Positions 1 to 4,182 of a stretch of 5,354 bases of DNA are shown here, one piece after another. Source of the stretch: Methanocalculus sp. (GTDB taxonomy: Archaea > Halobacteriota > Methanomicrobia > Methanomicrobiales > Methanocorpusculaceae); assembly GCF_030651615.1 (NCBI RefSeq), contig NZ_JAUSCG010000232.1, positions 1-5,354 of the forward strand. The letters are read 5' to 3'. How positions within the stretch are numbered: the stretch's first letter is position 1; every line of letters starts with the position of its first letter. The notes beneath the pieces are model-generated. The model saw only the letters and a program-made list of their open reading frames with translations, searched no databases and had not been told where the DNA came from. The translations under genes and the position numbers were made by a program.

Positions 1-1
1 G

Positions 2-886
2 GATGGCGGCATCTATGCCGTCTCGGTCTATGATAATGATGAGCGGGCTGGCTGTGTCCTTCGGTACCTCTCTGATCCGGAAGGGGAGAGAACAGGGCCG
101 GATGGAAGACGGTATCGGAAAGTAGAATTTGATGAGGCATTTAACTGGATCAGGGAGAACAGACCGGAATGGGCAGATACCGTCCACCGAATTCCATTAA
201 CTGAGATCACATCCATTCTGAAGCCTGAAGAGCAGATGGCGGGAATTATCAGGCGCAATCAGAGGGTACGAAGTCTGATGGGCCTCTTCTCCCTCCCTGA
301 CAGGAGTTACGGCTGTACCGGATCGCTCCTCTGCGGGCTTGAGAATGAGGCATCTGACATCGATCTCGTCGTCTATGGTGAGGATTGGTTCTCGGCTCAG
401 CGGCAGCTTGCCGGGGCGGTTGCAGCAGGAAAGATCCCTTCAATGAGTGAAGAGATGTGGCGAAAAGTCTATCGAAAACGGGTACCGGAGATCGGTTTTG
501 ATGACTTTGTCGCCCATGAAGAGCGGAAGTTCAACAGGGGAGAGTATGAAGGGACATACTTTGACCTCCTCTTCTCACGCGGCTACAACCACCAGAATGC
601 CGTCACCATCAGAAAAGGGGAGGCGATAGGCCGCGACGTGATCGAAGCCCGCGTAACGGATGCCTCTCTTGCTTTTGATAATCCATCAGTCTATGCAATC
701 GACCACGACGAGATCAGCTACGTCCTCTCCTTCACCCACACGTATGCGGGTCAGGCACTTGCCGGAGAGCAGATCGAGGCAGCAGGTGTTGTGGAGGATC
801 ACGGAGACGAGAAGTGGCTGATCGTCGGAACAACCCGCGAGGCGCGGGGCGAATATATCCTCTCACGGACACTCCTTGACCGGTGA
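2..886 (+). CDS. Archaeal nucleotidyltransferase (COG1665-like), 5' end missing
   Basis: The frame is open from base 2 to a TGA at 884-886, so 294 residues are visible and the N-terminus lies left of the window. An in-frame ATG at 236 is not the likely start, because the upstream frame reads as sensible protein (for example RYRKVEFDEAFNWI). The middle carries the polymerase-beta-type nucleotidyltransferase signature: the G-S pair at visible residues 107-108, then SDIDLVVYG with the two metal-binding aspartates at 119 and 121, and a third candidate carboxylate in YFDLLF at Asp188. The family is known as a predicted nucleotidyltransferase of archaea; its substrate is unknown to me. The N-terminal part fits COG1665 proteins, which precede the catalytic domain with a conserved region ending in ..RIPLTEI. 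The 3' end faces the Cas4-like gene, with only 5 bases between the two stop codons. I see no frameshift or missing catalytic residue in the visible part. The family assignment is from memory of motifs, not from a search. Confidence 0.85.
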   Translation, partial: DGGIYAVSVYDNDERAGCVLRYLSDPEGERTGPDGRRYRKVEFDEAFNWIRENRPEWADTVHRIPLTEITSILKPEEQMAGIIRRNQRVRSLMGLFSLPDRSYGCTGSLLCGLENEASDIDLVVYGEDWFSAQRQLAGAVAAGKIPSMSEEMWRKVYRKRVPEIGFDDFVAHEERKFNRGEYEGTYFDLLFSRGYNHQNAVTIRKGEAIGRDVIEARVTDASLAFDNPSVYAIDHDEISYVLSFTHTYAGQALAGEQIEAAGVVEDHGDEKWLIVGTTREARGEYILSRTLLDR

Positions 887-917
887 TCCGATCAGGATCT
901 CCTGAAGAATCGGTCAA
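876..917. terminator. Nested inverted repeats between convergent genes, possible bidirectional terminator
   Basis: TTGACCG at 876-882 is mirrored by CGGTCAA at 911-917. Inside lies the near-palindrome TCAGGA-TC-TCCTGA at 892-905, overlapping GATCC/GGATC at 885-889 and 895-899. The structure covers the last codons and stops of both converging genes. There is no convincing T-tract directly after it on either strand, so a terminator role is inference; it may be coincidence of coding sequence. Confidence 0.3.
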
Positions 918-1593
918 AGAGTGTTGTGGGTTCACGACGACAGACCTCTTTTTTTGGACACCGGTCACAGGGGGCATTTGGTGGAGCCTTTGGCATCTCG
1001 CCCCGATAGATTGCTTCAACCTGCCGGAGTGAAGAGAAGAGTGATCTCCGATCTGATACACCCGGGACGACCGGACGGACGATCCCGGATGGCAGATAGA
1101 CGATCCGTGCCGAGTTAAACAGCTCAGCATTTATCCCCTCAGATGCGAGGAGATATGCCGCCGCCCGTATCCTATCCTGCCGCCAGACCCCGTAGGTCGG
1201 GGCGCGTGTTGCCCTGAGAATACCGATCTCAGGTTCTGTGTCAAAGAGCCAGTCGATACGACCGGTTATCGCATATTTGACATTTTTGACGGAGATATCT
1301 GTTGCCCGCGGGATCTCCCATGAAATACCATTCCATGCAGTGATGCAGTCATTGAGGTACGATCGCATCGTATCAGGGATTTCGGGCCGAACAACCCGGA
1401 TCTCATCCCAGATCATCTCAGTGTCACGTTCACTTCCCAGGTGATAGCCGACCTGTTTGGCGATTGTATAGGCATATGGCTCTTCGATCGGTTCGTGCCG
1501 TTCAAGGTATACCCGGAGAGGGCAGACAGAGGATCTGACGATCATTGAGACGGGGATACATTGTGGTTCTTCTCCGGAAGCAGGCGAAATCAT
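892..1593 (-). CDS. Cas4/RecB-like protein (COG4343-like), probably altered active site
   Basis: The 233-residue protein has the layout of Cas4-type nucleases: one cysteine near the N-terminus in SSVCPLRVYLER (Cys24), a PD-(D/E)XK-like core, and a C-terminal cluster APCDRCPKKEVC (Cys209, Cys212, Cys218). Four such cysteines hold an iron-sulphur cluster in Cas4 enzymes. The core shows ITGRIDWLF with the usual metal-binding aspartate (Asp114) and, further on, QDRIRAAAYLLASE (139-152), matching the conserved QxxxY helix region of RecB-like nucleases less the usual Q. The expected E-x-K strand between them reads GILRATRAP (124-132), with no E-x-K. It may therefore bind nucleic acid without cutting, or use a variant site. 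No CRISPR array or cas1/cas2 gene is visible, so a role in spacer acquisition is not supported. The ATG at 1591-1593 is preceded by a weak GTGAAAG. Its start is 41 bases from the divergent DUF3467 gene. Family membership about 80% sure; loss of activity is inference. Confidence 0.8.
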   Translation of the reverse strand: MISPASGEEPQCIPVSMIVRSSVCPLRVYLERHEPIEEPYAYTIAKQVGYHLGSERDTEMIWDEIRVVRPEIPDTMRSYLNDCITAWNGISWEIPRATDISVKNVKYAITGRIDWLFDTEPEIGILRATRAPTYGVWRQDRIRAAAYLLASEGINAELFNSARIVYLPSGIVRPVVPGVSDRRSLFSSLRQVEAIYRGEMPKAPPNAPCDRCPKKEVCRREPTTLFDRFFRRS

Positions 1594-1634
1594 CTTTCAC
1601 AAAGCTTTTCATTCCAATCCGCTAATAGATTTGC

Positions 1635-1928
1635 ATGGCTCAGAAGGAGATCACCGTAAACGTGCCCCAGGATCTCGATCCGGTCTACAGCAATATGATC
1701 CAGATCGCCTTCCGTGATGACGAATTCACCTTCCTCTTCCTTCACCAGATCCCAAATATCAATCAGGCGAAGGCAAAATCGATCGTAACCATCAGCCCAA
1801 AGCATGCAAAGAAGTTTCTGACGGTTCTGCAACAGAGTATTGCCGAGTTTGAAACAAAGTTCGGAACGATCGAAGCGCCAAAGGAGCAGCAGACCGGCGA
1901 CTCGGTGACAATGCGTGGGTACTCCTGA
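1635..1928 (+). CDS. DUF3467 family protein
   Basis: The gene encodes a small 97-residue protein matching the DUF3467 pattern as I know it: an early DPVYSNMIQIAF stretch (residues 16-27), an acidic-aromatic strand DDEFTFLFLH, and then KSIVTISPKHAKKFLTVLQ (49-67), equivalent to the conserved ..R.vmTPqhAKrLl..L. segment, with an FGTIEAP end near residue 80. The function of this family, found in archaea and bacteria, is not established to my knowledge. There is no signal peptide or membrane segment. The last ~16 residues are polar and probably disordered. No ribosome binding site is visible before the ATG at 1635, so the mRNA may be leaderless, which is common in archaea. The gene diverges from the Cas4-like gene across 41 bases that must hold both promoters; I can see only weak AT-rich candidates there. 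The tRNA gene follows 52 bases downstream in the same direction. Confidence 0.85.
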   Translation: MAQKEITVNVPQDLDPVYSNMIQIAFRDDEFTFLFLHQIPNINQAKAKSIVTISPKHAKKFLTVLQQSIAEFETKFGTIEAPKEQQTGDSVTMRGYS

Positions 1929-1940
1929 AGGGGAGATCAG

Positions 1941-1970
1941 AACCTTTTAACCTTTTCAACGCGTATATAG
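1941..1970 (+). promoter_or_regulatory. Candidate archaeal promoter for tRNA-Thr
   Basis: Two AT-rich elements lie before the tRNA: CCTTTTAACC (about 1943-1952) and TATATA at 1964-1969. Archaeal box A sits about 25 bases before the transcription start. The first would give a start near 1973, a short 5' leader; the second would start inside the mature tRNA and so fits less well, although it is the better match to TATA. Assignment is uncertain. Confidence 0.3.
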
Positions 1971-1980
1971 TAGACGCAGT

Positions 1981-2054
1981 GCCGCCGTGGCTTAGCCCGG
2001 CATAGCGGCTGATTCGTAATCAGCAGGTCGAGGGTTCAACTCCCTCCGGCGGCT
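1981..2054 (+). tRNA. tRNA-Thr (anticodon CGT)
   Basis: A full cloverleaf can be folded by hand. The acceptor stem GCCGCCG (1981-1987) pairs perfectly with CGGCGGC (2047-2053), followed by discriminator T at 2054. The D arm opens with GCTT at 1990 and pairs three bases with TAGC at 2003-2006. The anticodon stem GCTGA/TCAGC (2008-2012, 2020-2024) encloses the loop TTCGTAA, so the anticodon is CGT at 2015-2017, reading ACG for threonine. The variable loop is AGGTC (2025-2029). The T arm is GAGGG-TTCAACT-CCCTC (2030-2046). CCA is not encoded and must be added after transcription. There is no intron. This gene marks the border between ordinary chromosomal genes on the left and AT-rich accessory DNA on the right. 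Confidence 0.97.
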
Positions 2055-2061
2055 CTCTTTT
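2054..2061 (+). terminator. T-rich stretch after the tRNA, probable terminator
   Basis: TCTCTTTT begins at the last base of the tRNA. Archaeal RNA polymerase can stop at short T-runs in the non-template strand without a hairpin. The run is only four uninterrupted Ts, so this is a modest call. Confidence 0.35.
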
Positions 2062-2429
2062 AAGGTCGTAAAATCTAGATTAAGGCTTAATTCGCTCATT
2101 ATTTGGATGCTTTGATCCTGAGCATTCGTTCTTAAGGGTAGAGATCGCAGTATCGAACAATTCTCTGCTCGAACAGAGGATCTAAATGAGAAACCAAGTC
2201 GAAATTCCATACCATAATATTGGAAGGATGTTGTTTTAATGCTCTCCAGTTTGTTGACAACAAAGTAGTATACTTAGGTCTCAACAAACCTTCGTCAATC
2301 GTGATGGTGAGCTCCGGTTCCTTCCGGATCGGTTTTTGTGGAGCGAATACAGTGTAACATATAATTCAGGGTGGGTGTTAGGATAGGTGATGGGTGCTGA
2401 CCAGTTACTTGTTTTTTTCAATCTGGAAA
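2062..2429. other. Gene-free stretch with a decayed minus-strand reading frame and repeat copy R1
   Basis: No intact gene is visible here. The main content is repeat copy R1 (2250-2333). On the minus strand an open frame without a good start runs from about 2366 down to a TAA near 2137; it contains RKEPELTITIDEG and then, past a 2-base insertion in R1, changes to unrelated sequence including NFDLVSHLDPLFEQRIV. I cannot name that stretch. A small hairpin CTCTG-CTCGAA-CAGAG sits at about 2163-2178. AGGTGATGG at 2385-2393 is the reverse complement of part of the short repeat at 3786-3806. The T-run TTTTTTT at about 2412-2418 lies downstream of the toxin gene but on the wrong strand to terminate it. 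Confidence 0.5.
2250..2333 (-). repeat. Diverged direct repeat, copy R1 (frameshifted C-terminal gene end)
   Basis: This 84-base stretch aligns with 3815-3896 over 82 positions; by my count 67 are identical, with one 2-base gap. Read on the minus strand it encodes IRKEPELTITIDEG; removing the 2 extra bases near 2287-2288 restores ..DEGVET-stop (stop TAA at 2276-2274), matching copy R2, which ends IDEDVET-stop. Several differences between the copies fall on third codon positions of this frame (GAG/GAA, ACG/ACA, ATT/ATC, GAC/GAT, ACC/ACA), which indicates past selection as protein. The frameshift says R1 is now a pseudogene end. Next to and beyond the stop lies a perfect 8-base outer inverted repeat, TTTGTTGA (2250-2257) with TCAACAAA (2281-2288), around AAGTA-GTA-TACTT (2263-2275). 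I do not recognise the protein family. Confidence 0.75.
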
Positions 2430-2762
2430 TCATAAATCCAGCAGATCCTTTAAAAGTTCCTTAATACACTCCAGATCGCTTTCTGAAAGCACACCTATTT
2501 TATTCAAAAACCTCTCTTTATCAAGAGATAAAACCTGAAAACACATTGCAAAACTTAAGCTTGAAAGACCGTTTTTTGAATCCGGGTTAATAATATGTGT
2601 ATGAGGAAAATTGAATCCATTCTCCGATGTGGTAAGGGGAACAACCGTATGCATCCCGAAAGATTTTGCAAGAACAACTGCCGGACGTGTCCCGGACTGT
2701 TCGTGCCCGCGACTGTTTTCAAGTTCAATAAACCAGACTTCTCCAGGTTCATTGAAGTCCAT
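2430..2762 (-). CDS. MazF/PemK-like toxin, probable endoribonuclease
   Basis: The 110-residue protein has the usual MazF/PemK length and motifs. GEVWFIEL (7-14) is the first strand, followed by RGHEQSGTRPAVVLA (18-32), the family's R-G-x-E-Q-x-G-x-R-P signature with the catalytic arginine at 26. VVPLTTS (40-46) carries the threonine/serine expected in the active site. The C-terminal part SLDKERFLNKIGVLSESDLECI (79-100) fits the terminal helix region. MazF-type enzymes cut RNA in single strands and slow growth until the antitoxin is restored. All key residues appear present. The ATG at 2762 follows the upstream stop codon by 2 bases, with GAGGT 7 bases before it inside the end of that gene, so the two are translationally coupled. 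It is the last gene of the operon. No AbrB-, RHH- or MazE-like antitoxin is visible; the adjacent YwgA/Panacea-like gene is the natural candidate. The family call is confident; activity is inferred. Confidence 0.93.
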   Translation of the reverse strand: MDFNEPGEVWFIELENSRGHEQSGTRPAVVLAKSFGMHTVVPLTTSENGFNFPHTHIINPDSKNGLSSLSFAMCFQVLSLDKERFLNKIGVLSESDLECIKELLKDLLDL

Positions 2763-2764
2763 CC

Positions 2765-3295
2765 CTAATACCTCATTGATTGAATAGATGCACGCTGAAT
2801 CGGCCCGGTCTCATTTTTAAGCCACTCAAGGTCTTTTTCAGTTGGTTCAAATAAAAATTGTTTCACCTTTGAGATACCTTTTGCAATCTGGGTGTCACGA
2901 TAAAAACCCTTAGTCTCTTTGATAATACGGAATGCTTCTATTGGCGTTCTGTTTGTTTTTTCAACAATAAAGGCATATGTTGCACCAATCTCAAGAAGAG
3001 GAGCGTTCTTCAAAAAGAGATCATCAAGATTTTTTACCATCACTTTCTCTTCATCTGATAATACAGAACATGAACTAAGGCTTTTAAACTCCTGTTTGTG
3101 ATCATAATAATCTTTGGTAAATGCCGGGGAATAAGAACCGCGAACATACATTCCAAAAGGATAATTCAGATTCATCCCCTTTAACTGAAGAAGACATATC
3201 GTCTTTTGAGCAATAATTTTGCCCTCAAATTCATCACAGTCTAAGGGAAATTCCATCTCCTTAAATACTGCAATTGCTTTCTTCCAATCTCCCAT
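2765..3295 (-). CDS. YwgA/Panacea-like protein, candidate antitoxin of the MazF-like toxin
   Basis: A 176-residue soluble protein. Residues 24-57 show a pattern I associate with YwgA and the Panacea (DUF4065/SocA-like) group: EGKIIAQKTICLLQ (24-37), a K/Q-rich helix, then YPFGMYVRGSYSP (45-57), equivalent to the family's F..Y.yGPYS motif with S in place of P at residue 54. Panacea domains are known to neutralise several unrelated toxins, so its place directly before a MazF-like gene suggests an antitoxin; that pairing is inference. The rest is mostly helical and charged, with no membrane segment. I chose the ATG at 3295 because it lies one base after the stop of the upstream gene and has GAGGGTG about 6 bases before it; an earlier ATG at 3325 would overlap the upstream gene by 29 bases. 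Codon use is AT-rich like its two partners. The alternative is an uncharacterised regulator-linked protein. Family call moderate. Confidence 0.75.
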   Translation of the reverse strand: MGDWKKAIAVFKEMEFPLDCDEFEGKIIAQKTICLLQLKGMNLNYPFGMYVRGSYSPAFTKDYYDHKQEFKSLSSCSVLSDEEKVMVKNLDDLFLKNAPLLEIGATYAFIVEKTNRTPIEAFRIIKETKGFYRDTQIAKGISKVKQFLFEPTEKDLEWLKNETGPIQRASIQSMRY

Positions 3296-3296
3296 C

Positions 3297-3629
3297 TTAT
3301 TCACCCTCACATACAAGCAGATCAAACCATTTTTTTATTTTATTCCACTCTTCAAGTCCCGCGGGAGTAATTACATATAATTCAAGATTTTCCTTTGATT
3401 CAAATCTGACCTTTTCCATCCGCAGGTAACCCATCTCTACAAGGGCATTTAAATTTGAATATGTTGAGCCGTCACTTCCGATATTAAGACCATTTTTAAT
3501 CTGCCTTGCTGTTGCTCCGTCTTCGCCGAGTTCTGATAAGGCCCATAGAATTTTTATCCGGCTAATTGAAAATAACTTTGAGTTCAAATTTCCGGATTCA
3601 TGGACAATTTCCAAAAATTTTTCTTTCAT
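3297..3629 (-). CDS. Winged-helix transcriptional regulator, first gene of the toxin operon
   Basis: The 110-residue protein reads as a single winged helix-turn-helix domain. SRIKILWALSEL (23-34) is the first helix and ATARQIKNGLNI (39-50) the second. DGSTYSNLNALVEMGYL (53-69) is the recognition helix, and the wing follows to ELYVITPAG (83-91), with a closing helix EEWNKIKKWFDLL. The layout resembles ArsR/PadR/MarR-type regulators, and ..YSNLNALVEMGYL is the usual line-up before the wing. It probably represses its own operon. I chose ATG 3629 over a TTG at 3653 that would add 8 residues (LKWCAGK..), because ATG is the stronger start and a GGGA lies shortly before it; the longer form is possible. 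Its stop codon ends one base before the next ATG. Upstream lies an AT-rich promoter flanked by two TTACT(T)GAAG copies. The family within the wHTH superfamily is not resolved. Confidence 0.85.
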   Translation of the reverse strand: MKEKFLEIVHESGNLNSKLFSISRIKILWALSELGEDGATARQIKNGLNIGSDGSTYSNLNALVEMGYLRMEKVRFESKENLELYVITPAGLEEWNKIKKWFDLLVCEGE

Positions 3630-3677
3630 TTTTCCCGCACACCACTTCAGCAAGTATTAGTTCGTTGATCATAATTG

Positions 3678-3706
3678 TTACTTGAAGTTTAAATTAATTA
3701 CTGAAG
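3678..3706 (-). promoter_or_regulatory. Promoter of the toxin operon with paired operator-like repeats
   Basis: On the minus strand the AT-rich core TTAATTTAAAC (3698-3688) is a plausible TATA element, putting the start near 3668 and leaving a leader of about 40 bases before ATG 3629. It is flanked by TTACTTGAAG (3678-3687) and TTACTGAAG (3698-3706), as written on the plus strand, about 20 bases or two helical turns apart. Two same-facing sites across the TATA box would suit repression by the winged-helix protein. Spacing and position are seen; function is inferred. Confidence 0.45.
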
Positions 3707-3729
3707 ACGATGCTTAAAATGTAAAACCG

Positions 3730-3805
3730 ATCCACCACACGCCATCACCCAGAGAGGTGATCGTTTTGATAGCCTCATACAAGGTATCCACCTCACGCCA
3801 TCACC
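3730..3805 (+). repeat. Two copies of a 20-base direct repeat
   Basis: ATCCACCACACGCCATCACC (3730-3749) recurs at 3786-3805 with a single change (A to T at the eighth base), separated by 36 bases. Weaker likeness extends about 8 bases upstream. The last part (CCATCACCT, 3798-3806) appears in reverse complement at 2385-2393, on the other side of the toxin operon. Role unknown. Confidence 0.7.
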
Positions 3806-3814
3806 TTAATCTCG

Positions 3815-3896
3815 TTAGTTGATACCAAAGTAGTCTACTTATGTCTCAACATCTTCATCGATTGTGTAGTTGAGTTCCGATTCCTTCCGGATTGCT
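3815..3896 (-). repeat. Diverged direct repeat, copy R2 (C-terminal gene end)
   Basis: This is the partner of the copy at 2250-2333, in the same orientation. On the minus strand the frame from 3919 to the stop at 3839-3841 reads LNGLLQVIAI followed by RKESELNYTIDEDVET; likeness to the other copy starts at IRKE. The stop codon overlaps a perfect inverted repeat AAGTAG-T-CTACTT (3828-3840), enclosed by GTTGA (3818-3822) and TCAAC (3846-3850). There is no start codon or upstream gene body in this frame, so only the tail of a gene remains. The plus-strand ATPase fragment is fused directly onto it. Confidence 0.75.
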
Positions 3897-4107
3897 ATCA
3901 CTTGCAGAAGCCCGTTTAGTCATTTTAACCCTCCAGAAGAAGGCGGAAAGCGTGCGATGGAGAAATGGTGATCGTAAAGAACGTTATGTGCTGATCGCAA
4001 AGGAAATTGACGGGAAAGAACAACTACAGGATGACGGATACCATGTTATTGACCTTCATGACATCATGCTGCTTTCAGATAGGTTCCTGGCAGATAAAAC
4101 TCCATAA
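3892..4107 (+). pseudogene. C-terminal fragment resembling an archaeal AAA+ ATPase (DUF234 type)
   Basis: A 71-codon open frame from a TTG at 3892 (open back to 3874) to TAA at 4105-4107. The stretch KKAESVRWRNGDRKERYVL followed by IAKE and GYHVIDLHDIMLL resembles the C-terminal domain of the archaeal ATPase_2/DUF234 family, where a V.W..g.RkE.Y.L strand precedes a GFxxx..G..li.L.di ending. None of the P-loop ATPase domain is present. There is no ribosome binding site before the TTG, and the 5' edge coincides with the end of repeat R2. So I read it as a leftover of a larger gene cut at the repeat, rather than a working small protein. A genuine small protein of unknown function is the alternative. 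Family resemblance is from memory and moderate. Confidence 0.5.
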
Positions 4108-4110
4108 TCC

Positions 4111-4126
4111 GGTCAGAATTTATAGA
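4111..4126 (+). promoter_or_regulatory. Candidate box A promoter for the restriction-modification gene
   Basis: TTTATAGA at 4119-4126, preceded by GGTCAGAA, is close to the archaeal box A consensus TTTATATA. A start about 25 bases further on would leave a leader of roughly 35 bases before ATG 4183. Confidence 0.45.
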
Positions 4127-4182
4127 GCTACAGATCATACCTCTTTTTCTATTCCAAAACCCCATCCCTCCAATTGATTACA

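Noticed and set aside
732..1130. Minus-strand frame crossing the convergent gene ends
   Set aside because: It overlaps two well-supported genes in another frame and has low-complexity, Arg/Ser-rich composition typical of shadow frames.
1590..1832. Minus-strand frame opposite the DUF3467 gene
   Set aside because: DUF3467 on the plus strand matches a known family over its length; the opposite frame has no family features.
1992..2210. Minus-strand frame ending RRELNPRPADYESAAMPG
   Set aside because: This is the antisense of the tRNA-Thr gene; such ELNPRPADYESA peptides are a known false annotation over tRNAs.
2403..2441. Hairpin CTGGA/TCCAG plus T-run as terminator of the toxin operon
   Set aside because: The T-run is on the plus strand, giving A-residues in the minus-strand transcript, and the hairpin has only five pairs and overlaps the stop codon.
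3730..3805. Possible two-unit CRISPR remnant (20-28-base repeat, 36-base spacing)
   Set aside because: Only two copies, a repeat with no palindromic arms, and no cas1, cas2 or effector gene. The Cas4-like protein is about 2 kb away across the tRNA and is not CRISPR-linked here.
2250..3896. Insertion sequence with terminal repeats around the toxin operon
   Set aside because: The bracketing copies are direct and diverged, and no transposase or integrase is encoded between them.
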